From the NCBI GenBank assembly GCA_034440615.1, contig JAOTOM010003702.1, forward strand, positions 82,501-146,500: a stretch of 64,000 nucleotides of DNA, read 5' to 3'. Position numbers and translations under genes: made by a program. Positions 1 to 11,572 of the stretch are shown here, one piece after another (positions within the stretch are counted from its first letter, which is position 1; every line of letters begins with the position of its first letter). The notes beneath the pieces were generated by a model, which was given only the letters and a program-made list of their open reading frames with translations, searched no databases and was not told the DNA's origin. Source of the stretch: Ashinkailepas kermadecensis (taxonomy: Eukaryota; Arthropoda; Thecostraca; Neolepadidae).

Positions 1-597
1 TAAAGTCAGCATGACAGTTTACAAGACGACAACAATGACGCAGAGGTATATCACGATGTAAAGTCAGCATGACAGTTTACAAGACGACAACAATGACGCA
101 GAGGTATATCACGATGTAAAGTCAGCATGACAGTTTACAAGACGACAACAATGACGCAGAGGTATATCACGATGTAAAGTCAGCATGACAGTTTACAAGA
201 CGACAACAATGACGCAGAGGTATATCACGATGTAAAGTCAGCATGACAGTTTACAAGACGACACCAATGACGCAGAGGTATATCACGATGTAAAGTCAGC
301 ATGCCGAGTTTACAAGACGACAACAATGACGCAGAGGTATATCACGATGTAAAGTCAGCATGACAGTTTACAAGACGACAACAATGACGCAGAGGTATAT
401 CACGATGTAAAGTCAGCATGACAGTTTACAAGACGACAACAATGACGCAGAGGTATATCACGATGTAAAGTCAGCATGACAGTTTACAAGACGACAACAA
501 TGACGCAGAGGTATATCACGATGTAAAGTCAGCATGCCGAGTTTACAAGACGACAACAATGACGCAGAGGTATATCACGATGTAAAGTCAGCATGCC
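1..597. repeat. 58-bp minisatellite, about 10.3 copies, cut by window edge
   Basis: The unit begins TAAAGTCAGCATGACAG and returns every 58 bases with almost no divergence. The array enters from the left edge, so its true length is unknown. Two units (near 301 and 534) carry ATGCCGAG instead of ATGACAG, which adds one base; they lie 233 bp apart (4 units plus 1). One unit near 262 has ACACCAATG for ACAACAATG. Homology stops at the GCCCAGCGGG junction. Near-identity points to recent expansion. Confidence 0.97.
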
Positions 598-1223
<626 letters not shown>

Positions 1224-1530
1224 CGCCAATAGTAGAAAACAAGAGGAACGGGGATCGCGAGTTTCATCGACCCGATGTCCTATATCGATAATTGCAGTTC
1301 CCCTTTCGTTCCCATTTCTTTTTTCTGTGTCGGTGCATGTGATCTGCGCCTGCTTTATCTACGTGTACACTAGATATAAATGGCCTTCAAGGTAGTTTTG
1401 ATTATCATAAAGGTCATTTCCCATCTCTCAATCAATTGTACATAGTGACACCCATGCGTGTCCAGGTGGGCAGGTAGGTTCTCACCTGCCCCATACCTAA
1501 CTTTAAGTTGTAGCATAGATGGCCTGATAT

Positions 1531-1560
1531 ATGGGCATAGATGGGCATAGATGGGCATGC
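1531..1560. repeat. 10-bp tandem repeat, 3 copies
   Basis: ATGGGCATAG is repeated three times in tandem, the last copy ending GC. It is a short local duplication within otherwise unique sequence. Confidence 0.85.
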
Positions 1561-1698
1561 TAAGTAAAAGTAGATTATGGGCCTGCTGAGAGAGTACTGC
1601 TGCTAAGTTATTAACATTCACAAGTGTGGAAAAAAATTCCGAGGGTGAGGGTGTGCTCAGCTGCCCAGGACTTAACTTGAATTATTGGCGTTGAAAAT

Positions 1699-1738
1699 GC
1701 AATACCAAGAATGTTATAGTTAACATTTTTGGTATTGC
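1699..1738. repeat. 18-bp-stem hairpin (inverted repeat)
   Basis: The left arm 1699-1716 (GCAATACCAAGAATGTTA) and right arm 1721-1738 pair over all 18 positions, with a single G-T wobble and a 4-base TAGT loop. Flanking bases do not pair. It is too short for a typical animal pre-miRNA; the tip of a foldback element is another option. Confidence 0.85.
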
Positions 1739-1740
1739 TA

Positions 1741-1791
1741 AGGTCACAGCACACTTCAGGTCGCAGCACATTTCAGGTCGCAGCACACTTC
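1741..1791. repeat. 17-bp tandem repeat, 3 copies
   Basis: Three consecutive 17-bp units of the form AGGTCGCAGCACACTTC, each one or two bases different. They follow directly after the 1699-1738 hairpin. Confidence 0.88.
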
Positions 1792-2884
1792 AAGCTTGTA
1801 GAGATGAGTGGAGTTTCCACAGAAACTGGCAAGCTGACGATAGCTGCTGCTGTTTCCATAACGTTTAGTTCGTCTAATTACAACAGTATCATTTAGAAAC
1901 AAGCTATTTGTTTTTAAGACTCTAATGAGACTTAAAGTCACGTGCCGCTGCTAATTTATGCACATCACCATGCAAGGTCTGTTCAATCTACCCCCCTGCT
2001 GGACCTGCAAGACGGAGCACAACCCGCCATAAACACGGCTACGGTGGTGTTCGGGTGGTGCTTCATCAAATTAGCATCACCTCCAAGGTCACGCCAGTGA
2101 ATACGCCACGCCTATGTTCTGTCTAGCCGAAGTATAGTGAACATCAAACAGTGTGAACACTATTAGGGTGGGGATGAACACCAAGCTGACTTGTGGGAAT
2201 GGATAGCAATTTCCAAAAACAAAATCGATTTGATACCATACCCTAATGCCATTAACATCGACAACATTATATCATATATTCAATGCTAACATAACCGGAC
2301 ACAAAAAGTAGTCAAATGATGGCAGATCTTAGGATGAGCTGCTAAACGATCTTTAGTTACAGCTGTGTATCACATCAGAATTGAAACATTTGTTGAGGAG
2401 CAATATGCTCTGAGGTTTATTAGTGCTTAGTCCGTACTTCCTACGATTTCCATCAGCCACAAGACATGCAATTTTACTCATTTGGTTTTCATGTTATTGC
2501 AGAATGATCAGTGGATAAACGACCAGTCGTTTGATCACGGGTTGAAAATGATGAGATTTGGATGGCATAAGTGTTGAATTTATGTTTTGACATCTTGGAT
2601 CTGAAGATGACGATTTGGGGGCATTCCAGGATGGAGAGGATCAATCCAGTTTCTACTTCGGATAGCAAAAGCACTTTGTACTTTCTAGTCTGTTTCGGCG
2701 ATGTTTATCCAACAGGTTGGGATAATTTTTCAACCACTTTGGAGAACAAAATACTGCATAATTTCCTGGAGAGGATAATGTCCTGTATGACAGGCATTCA
2801 GGACAGGCCTGTGTGAAGGTGCTTCATCAGATCATTTATATTTTGTCGTGCGCGCCATCAACATTGGAGAAACTGAACTGCGAC
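1792..2884. other. spacer without recognised gene
   Basis: AT-leaning unique sequence. Frames of 60-80 codons at 2489-2816 on both strands have no recognisable motif. No RNA gene or transposon end was identified. Confidence 0.55.
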
Positions 2885-3360
2885 ACGATAGTCCATATTC
2901 CAGGCCGCGGTGTGATTTTGGGGGCCTCGGCGCGATTGTTCGAGCTCAGGCGCGGGTTGTTGGGGCCTTGACGCGAGTGTTTTGGGCCTGACGGGATTTG
3001 GACTCCGAAACTTTTTTGTGGGGTCCGAAGTGCTTAGATGGCCTTTGGCGCGATTTATCTAACCCCAGAATGATTTTCTGGACGTGCATTCATTCCGGGT
3101 GCCTCGGATTATTTTGTCTCGTCCCGTTACGATTTTTGGAGCCCCGCACGACTTTTTCGAGCCCTCGGCGTGATTCTTCGGTGGTCCAGTACGTTTTATT
3201 TGCCTAGCTCCCGAGTGATATCTCTGGTCGAGCTTATTTCGTGAGGCCTCGGCTTCATTTTGTTCTGATCCCGGTGCGATTTTTTGGGCCCGGCGAGCTT
3301 TTGGGACCCCTGAGTGATCTTTCGTGGTGTCGGTGCGAGTCTTTGGAGGACCGTCACCTC
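2885..3360. repeat. degenerate GC/T-rich minisatellite, about 30-bp period
   Basis: Variants of a cassette resembling CTCGGCGCGATTTTTGGGCC recur about every 30 bases with heavy divergence and variable spacing (for example near 2905, 2928, 3040, 3168, 3268). It reads as an old decayed array. The open frames over it on both strands follow from the repeat and are not protein-like. Confidence 0.7.
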
Positions 3361-4520
3361 TCGGAGGGAAGGGATTTCCCATTTCCCCTCCCTCTTCGGC
3401 ACGCCACTGGCCGGGCTACACCTATAGCAAAATTACTTGGTCCAGATAGAGCACAACTAGAGCCTCATGGGTACGGCTGCTGGCCGTTCCGAGCACAGAC
3501 AATTGGGCCAATTTCGAACTCTGATTTACACGTCCCTTACTCGCATGCCGAGAATGGGGAGGCGTCTTGTCGGTGGCTCTGCTAAAAGCCTGCCACCCCA
3601 TGCCTGCTAAAAGCCAAGCCTGCTCATGCACCGAACTCACACGAATTCCCACGTGACTGGACACTCACTAAAGCTGCAACTGTGGAGTGTTGTTGGCCTT
3701 GGTGTTCGGGATCACGGTGGTGATGTGCCGATCGTCAACCCGCCATGAATGTTGGCGTGAACGGCTAATGTGATTTATTGGCACCACTGTCACGTTCAGC
3801 ACGTCAGTTTCAGCAGAATGCCGAGAGACTCCTGACCGTATCGACAGCGACCCGGCAGCAACCCAGCAGTGCGCGCTCCTCGGCCCCGCCCCTCGGCCTC
3901 GGCCTGGGCTAAGCTGGTGGCCTCCAGGCAACAGGCCCGACCACATGGCCAACAACACCTCACGTTTGGCCTGACTGCATGGCCAACAACACCTCGCATT
4001 GTTCCGCACAGGCCCTCCTACTTCTCCGGATCATGTAAAGACACACGTGCTGCGAACCCACCCCACCGGGCGGGGCGGGCGGGCGCCGGTGCAGCAGCCA
4101 GCAACAGAGGTGCGACATCTTCGCGGACTTGCCGCAAGGAGCGCCACCATCCTGATCGAAATGTCCAACGCAGGTCGGCGCAGGTGAACAGGTCGACTCG
4201 GGAGACCGCCGGACGTGTTACGTTTTAGACAGGTGGACCAGCCCATCACTGTAGCGTTACGGGGATACGGGGCATGGTTTGAACCTTTGGCCGATATTCG
4301 GCTCCTTGGGTGACAGCAAGATTTGGTGAGATCAAACTGTGTCCAGTCGAACCGGGCAGAGGTCTGATCCGTTTGGGTTACGTCTGCCGCAGGGGTCGGG
4401 CTCGCTGGGCTCCGTCCGTCACTGTGGGCGGGCCCATGTCGGTCCTGCCCACCATGGGGATCGAGTGAGTAAGTGAAGTTATTGTCAAGACCTCACCGGG
4501 CTTAAACCGACCGAGCGGAG
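3361..4520. other. GC-rich spacer without recognised gene
   Basis: GC-rich, CpG-containing unique DNA. Overlapping frames of 60-120 codons lie at 3668-4249 on both strands but show no domain. It ends at the target-site duplication of the retrotransposon that follows. Confidence 0.55.
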
Positions 4521-5941
4521 CAGGCCATTAACACTTCACCATTCGGTATACACATCAGAACTAGTCGCCATATTCACCTGCCTCCAACACATCACTGCGC
4601 AACACATCACTACCCCTATTACAATATGCACTGACTCACGATCCTCCGTGGACGCTCTTGCGGCACTACACAACACCACGCACCCCACGCTCCACGCCAT
4701 CCGACACCTATACAATGACAACCACGCACACCTTCAGCTCACCCTGCTCTGGATCCCCGGACATAGGGGTATCCCGGGAAACGAAAGGGTTGACGGTCTC
4801 GCCCGCGCGGCGATCGACCTCCCCGCCAACCCTAGAGCTCTGGTGCCCCCAGGGGATCTTCTATCCCTCACTAATAATTTATTTAACACATATATTCAGG
4901 ACTGCTGGTCACATAACACCACACACCTACACGACATCAAGCCCACACTCTCCAGCTGGCCCTCCACCAACCAGCACACACGTCTGAACGAGGTGACACT
5001 GGCCAGACTCCGCCTGGGACACACCAAACTGACCCACGATTACATTTTTCATCGACCTCACCGCCATCCACTTTGTAACACATGTCACGTGCGCCTTACC
5101 GTCACCCATATCTTACTTGACTGTCCAACATATGCTCCTCACCGTCGCTATATCACCCAATATTTCGCCAAGATTCATTCACAACTTTCGCTCCGCGCTC
5201 TCCTCGGGAATGACCACCCGGAACTCCTCGAGTTACTTTTCCGTTTCCTCCAGGACACCAAACTCTCCGAACAGATATAAAGCCTCCGTTACATTTCCTG
5301 ATTCAAGCTAACCTGACGAAAGTTATATGACACGTGCCACACTTCGTACTGGCTGTATGACTCCGCTCCACATCTCTTCCTCACCGACGTCGCAAAACAC
5401 ATACATATAGGTTATCTCACACTAGGTAGAGAGGATCCGATCCAATTTGGCTAATACGGACGGACTTCCTTTTAAATTGCGCTTGGTTTTTTACCTACGG
5501 GTTTTCCAAGCAGCTTGGTTTTCCCCTTTTAGGGGTTTCCAAGCTTTAACTTAAAACATACACCTACACATACAAGGTCGGGCCTGAATCCCACGACTCG
5601 CTCTGGGTGACAGGCCTCCGCTTCGCCAGCCAGGTCGCAGGTGGGCAGTGGAGCCTCTCCGGAGGTTACGATGCTGCCCACCCTCCAAATGTCCTTCCAT
5701 TGTCATGAGTGTCTGTATGTATGTATATGTACCTGTATGCCATGCGTGTATCGTCTCTACGCCATGTTTCTTGTTTGACGGCGTCTCTCCTTTCTTGACT
5801 AGTTGATATAACCGGATGTCACATAAGCCGGATTAACGTAATTTCTTCTTTAACGTAGCAATCTCTAGCAGATGGCACTTTGCCTCCGCTAAAGATTTAG
5901 GGAAAAAAAAGAAAACAAAAAAGAAAACAAAAACAGGCCAT
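4521..5941 (+). mobile_element. 5'-truncated non-LTR retrotransposon with 8-bp target-site duplication
   Basis: The octamer CAGGCCAT occurs at 4521-4528 and again at 5934-5941, directly after an A-rich tail (about 5900-5933). The enclosed 4529-5933 has, in order, the C-terminal end of a LINE ORF2 (RNase H and zinc knuckle), a roughly 620-bp 3' untranslated region and the A-rich tail. Truncation falls inside RNase H, so the reverse transcriptase and endonuclease are absent. This is the usual product of incomplete target-primed reverse transcription. The insertion is dead but modestly decayed, since its remaining frame is open. The group cannot be fixed without the reverse transcriptase; a Jockey/I/R1-like lineage is likely because those carry RNase H. 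Confidence 0.85.
4531..5280 (+). pseudogene. RNase H and zinc-knuckle C-terminus of LINE ORF2
   Basis: An open frame runs from the truncation point to a TAA at 5278-5280, about 249 codons, without a genuine start codon. RNase H landmarks are visible: a Glu in YTSELVAIFTCLQ, an Asp in CTDSRSSVDAL, and the C-terminal block WIPGHRGIPGNERVDGLA. The first catalytic Asp (the TDGS block) is missing because the copy is truncated. About 105 residues after that block comes a CxxC-H-C knuckle (CNTCHVRLTVTHILLDC), typical of LINE ORF2 ends. In the intact element RNase H removes the RNA strand of the RNA-DNA hybrid; this fragment cannot do so. No frameshift was seen. Confidence 0.88.
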
Positions 5942-7110
5942 GCCACTGCAACTGGCCCACTTCAACTGGGTTGTGGCCGGCCCATGAGTCAGGCGGTGAC
6001 AAAGCGAAGCCCCGAACACACACGCACCTCATGATGTGTACGGCGCACTAGTTTAGGACGTCTCCTCTGGTTTAGGATCACACGAGCAATCTCGATGCTG
6101 GGGAAGCGTTTTTTACCGTGTCGTTTCTTTACATGCAATGTTACAGTGACACGTCCCGAAAATGTTGTAGCTAATATTAAGCTTATTCAATTTAAGTATG
6201 CCTGGCTGTCTCAACCACGCCTCTACGTTGAACAGCCCTGAGGTTGTAGGTGCTAATCGAGCTCAGTATTCATTTGCACAATACCGTAGACGTATGTCAA
6301 AAAGAGTGAAGGCCACCGATGTTTTTTTCCGTCAAAGCATACCAACGATACAACACGCCGAAATTGTACCAGAAGCGATAGCGTCCCCGAAAATTGAAGA
6401 GTGCGGTGTAGAGCATGAGTGTGCAGTGTGGTAAGGTGCTCGCTATCCGATCACCCTGGTGGTGATGATAGCCGACAGGATCCCTCCACCATGGACGCCC
6501 ATCAAGGATGGGCAGACCCCTTCGTTAAGAAGAGCTACGCGTCTTCGTCGTACGGGACCGGGAATACATTTGCGCCACGGCCTAGGCTGACGCTATTTAT
6601 TTATTTATTTATTTATTTATTTCACAATACACCCCCTAGAATGGACATCTGTATAACTCATATTTACAAAGAAAGGATACAAAGAAGGACGCTAGAATGG
6701 AAGAAGTATCGACAGATACATATAAGGTAAACACGGAATGCTGCAACGAACGTGGAGATAAAGGAAAGGGTACGCGTTATGATTATTGTGTATGCATACG
6801 TCTGTCACATACGATACTGGGGGGGGGTGAAGCCAAAACGTCAAACTAATGTTGGTAAAGAAGCTTAGAATTGACATGAAAATAAAATTACGCTTCCTGG
6901 AATACGGGGTTGATATCAGAGGCAAAACCACGGGGTGCGAGCGGTGGTCCGGATCCCCCATTAGCAATACCAAAATACACTAGATCAAACAATACATTTT
7001 GAGGTTTTCGACACGCAAAACCCTAAATTTCCGTTATTTTTTACCGGTTCCTCCCCTTCCCCAGGAATGTTCTGGATCCGCCGTTGGCTGATTTCAACGT
7101 AACAGGTTTT
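5942..7110. other. spacer, includes the start of the Ig gene's downstream intron
   Basis: No gene recognised. It contains a (TTTA)n tract at about 6594-6623. If the Ig exon at 7166-7298 is spliced as proposed, this stretch is downstream intron of that minus-strand gene. I searched by eye for the second half of the Ig domain (a Tyr-x-Cys motif before a donor) and did not find it here. Confidence 0.5.
6594..6623. repeat. (TTTA)n microsatellite
   Basis: About seven tandem TTTA units, uninterrupted. Confidence 0.95.
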
Positions 7111-7165
7111 CAGGCGCTAGTGATAACAGTTCATGACATAGTTCCCATGTGCAGAACTGACTGAC

Positions 7166-7298
7166 CTGAACATCGGCGTCCCCTCGTCGTCTTTGTACCA
7201 GAGCACCAGCACCGCCTCATCCTCCGGGTCTGGTGTGCTGATGTCACACGGCAGGTCAACGCGTCTGCCAGCCACGCCCACGACTTGAGTCACGTTAT
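7166..7298 (-). CDS. internal exon: first half of an Ig V-type domain, Sidestep-like cell-surface protein
   Basis: On the minus strand a pyrimidine-rich acceptor (CATCCTCTGTTGCAG) precedes 7298 and a donor (TTCAG then GTCAGT) follows 7166. The 133-bp exon has 43 full codons with split codons at both ends (upstream intron phase 1, downstream phase 2). Its protein contains GVAGRRVDLPCDISTPDPED and then LVLWYKDDEGTPMF. The first Ig cysteine sits in DLPCD, the core tryptophan in LWYKD, and the acidic loop before the tryptophan strand is the pattern I know from arthropod Sidestep/Beat-interacting adhesion proteins. In Drosophila, Sidestep acts in motor-axon guidance; function here is inferred from family only. 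The second cysteine must lie in the next exon, not found in the window. The upstream intron's 3' end is itself the first unit of a minisatellite. Confidence 0.82.
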
Positions 7299-8965
7299 CT
7301 GCAACAGAGGATGGACTGGTGTCACGGGGCAGGGTACCATCCGACCTTGGCAACGTGACCTGTAGCAGAGGATAGACTGGTGTCACGGGGCAGGGTACCG
7401 TCCGACCGTGGCCAGGTGACCTGTAACAGGGGATAGGCTGGTGTCACGGGGCAGGGTACCGTCCGACCGTGGCCACGTGACCTGTAGCAGAGGATAGCTG
7501 GTGTCACCACAGGGCAGGGTACCGTCCGACCGTGGTCACGTGACCTGTAACAGGGGATAGACTGGTGTCACGGGGCAGGGTACCGTCCAACCGTGGTCAC
7601 GTGGCCTGTAACAGGGGACAGGCTGGTGTCACGGGGCAGGGTACCGTCCGACCGTGGTCATGTGGCCTGTAACAGGGGATAGGCTGGTGTCACGGGGCAG
7701 GGTACCGTCCGACCGTGGCCACGTGACCTGTAGCAGGGGATAGGCTGGTGTCACGGGGTAGGGTACCGTCCGACCGTGGTCACGTGGCCTGTAACAGGGG
7801 ATAGGCTGGTGTCACGGGGCAGGGTACCGTCCAACCGTGGCCACGTGACCTGTAGCAGGGGATAGGCTGGTGTCACGGGGCAGGGTACCGTCCGACCGTG
7901 GCCAGGTGACCTGTAACAGGGGATAGGCTGGTGTCACGGGGCAGGGTACCGTCCGACCGTGGCCACGTGACCTGTAGCAGGGGATAGACTGGTGTCACGG
8001 GGCAGGGTACCGTCCGACCGTGGTCACGTGGCCTGTAACAGGGGATAGACTGGTGTCACGGGGCAGGGTACCGTCCGACCGTGGCCACGTGGCCTGTAGC
8101 AGGGGATAGACTGGTGTCACGGGGCAGGGTACCGTCCAACCGTGGCCACGTGGCCTGTAGCAGGGGATAGACTGGTGTCACGGGGCAGGGTACCGTCCGA
8201 CCGTGGCCAGGTGACCTGTAACAGGGGATAGACTAGTGTCACGGGGCAGGGTACCGTCCAACCGTGGCCACGTGGCCTGTAACAGGGGATAGACTGGTGT
8301 CACGGGGCAGGGTACCGTCCGACCGTGGCCACGTGGCCTGTAGCAGGGGATAGACTGGTGTCACGGGGCAGGGTACCGTCCGACCGCGGTCACGTGGCCT
8401 GTAGCAGGGGATAGACTGGTGTCACGGGGCAGGGTACCGTCCGACCGCGGTCACGTGGCCTGTAACAGGGGATAGGCTGGTGTCACGGGGCAGGGTACCG
8501 TCCGACCGCGGTCACGTGGCCTGTAGCAGAGGATAGGCTGGTGTCACGGGGCAGGGTACCGTCCGACCGCGGTCACGTGGCCTGTAGCAGAGGATAGGCT
8601 GGTGTCACGGGGCAGGGTACCGTCCAACTGTGGCCAGGTGACCTGTAACAGAGGATAGACTGGTGTCACGGGGCAGGGTACCGTCCGACCGTGGTCACGT
8701 GGCCTGTAGCAGGGGATGGACTGGTGTCACGGGGCAGGGTACCGTCCGACCTTGGCCAGGTGACCTGTAACAGGGGATAGACTGGTGTCACGGGACAGGG
8801 TACGTCCGACTGGCCCGTGGCCTGTAGCAGAGGATAGGCTGGTGTCACGGGGCAGGGTACCGTCCGACCGCGGTCACGTGGCCTGTAGCAGAGGATAGGC
8901 TGGTGTCACGGGGCAGAGTACCGTCCGACCGCGGTCAACTTCTGAACCTGCTACAGAGGATGCGC
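7299..8965 (-). repeat. 61-bp intronic minisatellite, about 27 copies, built from the 3' splice-site region
   Basis: The unit holds GTCACGGGGCAGGGTACCGT and recurs every 61 bases from 7321 to about 8908, with a few indel units (for example near 7504 and 8800). On the minus (gene) strand each unit carries a pyrimidine-rich stretch ending in CAG (CTATCCCCTGCTACAG). This is directly alignable with the real acceptor of the adjacent Ig exon (CATCCTCTGTTGCAG). The real intron end is thus unit 1. In the copies CAG is followed by GTCACGTG, so acceptor-like and GT donor-like dinucleotides abut. Most units also contain the palindromic E-box CACGTG. Confidence 0.93.
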
Positions 8966-9590
8966 TGTGCTCAGGGGCGTTGACTTCTGAAATGTATTGT
9001 GGGGGGGGGGGCACAATGCATGGAGGCAATGTGCCGGCCCAAATGCATTCGGGTGCTATACTCCAGAGGGTCCCATGTTAAAAGTTGAAATTATTGGGAG
9101 GGGGCAAAGCCAACATTGAGGGGACACGTGTCCCCTCAAACACATACAATGTGACACCCATGGCTGTGCTCTCTATCTGGAATAATCTACGTGGCATGTT
9201 CTCTAAAGACTAGTGAATCTGGACTGAAAAAGGTGCATATTTCACCAGCGCATGTCCCTCTGCAGCTCATATACGTCAGTGGCGTCGCGCCCATTAAGGC
9301 GCTTTGGGCACTGCCTAACCTGGTCCTAGCGAAAAGGTAGTTTTAATGACTGCGTATTCTTTTCAGTAACCAATTCAAAGATGTAAACATTAGTTAAAAT
9401 TATTCCCATAGCCATTCCCATACATAATATGCTCAATTACGAGAGGAAAGTGCGCTCTTCATGACTATATAGTCCGGTGGCGGATCCGGGAGGCTGGTTT
9501 TCGACCGGCGAGGGAAGGGAGCAAGTTAAAGTTGTCTCAGCTTAAGAAAGAACTCTTCAGATTTGAACAGCTAACATTCGGAGGGTCCGC
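8966..9590. other. spacer with G-runs
   Basis: Unique sequence with G tracts near 9001-9011. No gene seen. It may be intron of the Ig-domain gene if earlier exons lie further right. Confidence 0.5.
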
Positions 9591-10617
9591 TTAACACTCG
9601 CACGTCCGGCGGTCCGCGCCAACTTCGCATGTCCGGGGGGGGGGGGCAGATGTCTGCCCACCCCCCTAAGATCTCCAGAACTATGCTAGGTAGCGACAAA
9701 CGGAAAACGGCGTTGGATAGCTGGTGACAAGCTCTATCGAAAGTATTTCGCTCATTTTCTCGATCAGGTCAATATTTAGGTCACTGGGTCATCATAGGTC
9801 AAATTCGACCAGATCGGGTGAGACCCTCAGATATTGGCACATATCTCAGGACCTGTAACAGATAGAAACAAACTGCAAATGCTATTCCACAGCCCTTGAA
9901 ATGTGCTATCGACATCCGCTGTGTAATTTAAGGTCAGATCAACAGATGGGTCACCGAAACTATGACCTCAGGTCAAGGTCATTGGGTAGACTAGGGAGGT
10001 CATGTAATATATCAAACGACACGTCTTGGCGATACAAGCACAATGACGGTAATTTCAGCCTTATAGCTCAATGCAGTGCGATATAATGCGCAGAAATGTG
10101 CTAGTGATTTCAGGTGACCTCAGCTGACCTTGGTGAGGTCACTGAGCAAAAATGTCAGCGGTAACATTGAGAATAGCTTCCAACTACACGCCATAACCGT
10201 TGGAGGTCATTCCGAGAGCAAATATGTAACCAGGAAACATTTGTATATTTTACCATATGCCTATAATGGGGGAAGCCATGGCCGCGACCTGACCTCAGGT
10301 CAATGCTACGAAAAAACCGTGATATACATATTATAGTCCCTGATAAGATCATGACGTGATATAAGTTTGAAATCAATCGCCCAATTATTGTGGGAGTGAT
10401 GCCACCTAGAACTCCGAGGGATGTTGGGTCACTTCGCCTGACCTGGTGACCTGACTTGAGATGACCCAGGGTCAAAAACTTCTGAGGATATGTGGAAAAG
10501 ACCAATGAGCAGCCATGCGAGGTTTGGCCTTGCTAACCCGATCAGTATGGCGGTAAAGTAGGAAAAACCACAGGGGGGAAGATATCTGCCCCCCCTCCCC
10601 GGACGTGCGCGGGTTAA
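9591..10617. mobile_element. TTAA-flanked non-autonomous DNA transposon-like element, AGGTCA-rich
   Basis: TTAA at 9591-9594 and 10614-10617 bound a 1019-bp body. Reading inward from each TTAA, the left end is CACTCGCACGTCCGG and the right end (reverse complement) is CCCGCGCACGTCCGG. Both continue into a G-run, then GGGGGCAGATGTCTGCCC on the left and a matching GGGGCAGATATCT on the right. TTAA duplications with inverted repeats are the hallmark of piggyBac-type transposition. No transposase frame is present, so it would be mobilised in trans. The body has about 14 AGGTCA/TGACCT hexamers in 700 bp, including AGGTCAAGGTCA near 9968 and TGACCTCAGGTCA pairs. Confidence 0.72.
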
Positions 10618-11572
10618 GACAATATGTGTCTCAGAATTGTTTTTGCATTTCGAGTAAATGCCATTTTAGCTGGTGAATAATCCTTTAAAAATAGTTTTGT
10701 GGGCATTGCCCCGTGCTCCCACGATCCCTCAGTACAGGGATCACAATTCCATATAGCAGCAGCGATTTCGCACTGAGCAGGCAGCTGTTCCCAACTCGCT
10801 ACACAAACCTAAGCAGCATCGAAGCCGCTGAATTTTGTTCTTCATCACGCCATGCGCTAGTTGCTATGACGTTGCTATGACGCAATGCGTTGTAGAACAT
10901 CTGATTGGCTTACAATAACTAAACATAACCTTGGATGAGGCAACCACTGAGCTGCTTGGCCTGAATTTCTGTCCAGATGTATCGTGGGCAGCTCATCGTA
11001 CGACCTCTTTGATGACGGATAATATTGCATAACTTTGCGTTTAGCGCTATGTCATACATTAATTACTACACCTAAATATTTTTGGTGACTTAATTAATTT
11101 GATTATTGTAAGTTCTTTTTACAACACATTTCTCTTGATTTCCTAGCACCTCACTGAACTTTGACAGCTGACCCCATAAGAGACGAGGCGGTCGGCCTCC
11201 TCTTCTGTACTTATTTACAGCTTGATGCAGCGCCTGAGCTTGAGTTCTGTATCTTATTGCAAACGCGAACGTTTATAGCCTTTTGCTGTCCGGTTAGAGT
11301 GTGTGCCCAATGGGTGAAGCAAACATCGTGGACTCGCTTTTAACTTCGCTTTTCAGCAGCAGAACATACATTGAAAATATCAACAAAGTTGGAACGGCAG
11401 CTCAGAAGCCGTATTGATTGCGGTGGCACGCCATGGTAAGTACAGCGCAGAAGTTGGATTAAAATGATTTACGTCTCTGACCTGGGGCCAAAGTACGTCT
11501 CTACTAAGCGAGGCTTCGTAGGGTTATGGACTTACCAACCTGCAGGCGATTACCCCATCCCCTTTCCTCCAC
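10618..11572. other. spacer without recognised gene
   Basis: AT-rich unique sequence with a few 60-codon frames on the plus strand (11161-11343, 11464-11652) that show no domain. Confidence 0.5.

Noticed and set aside
7322..8848. Minus-strand ORFs in the 61-bp array as extra coding sequence of the Ig protein
   Set aside because: The 61-bp period shifts frame every unit, producing stops. The exon has its own acceptor at 7299, so the array is intron.
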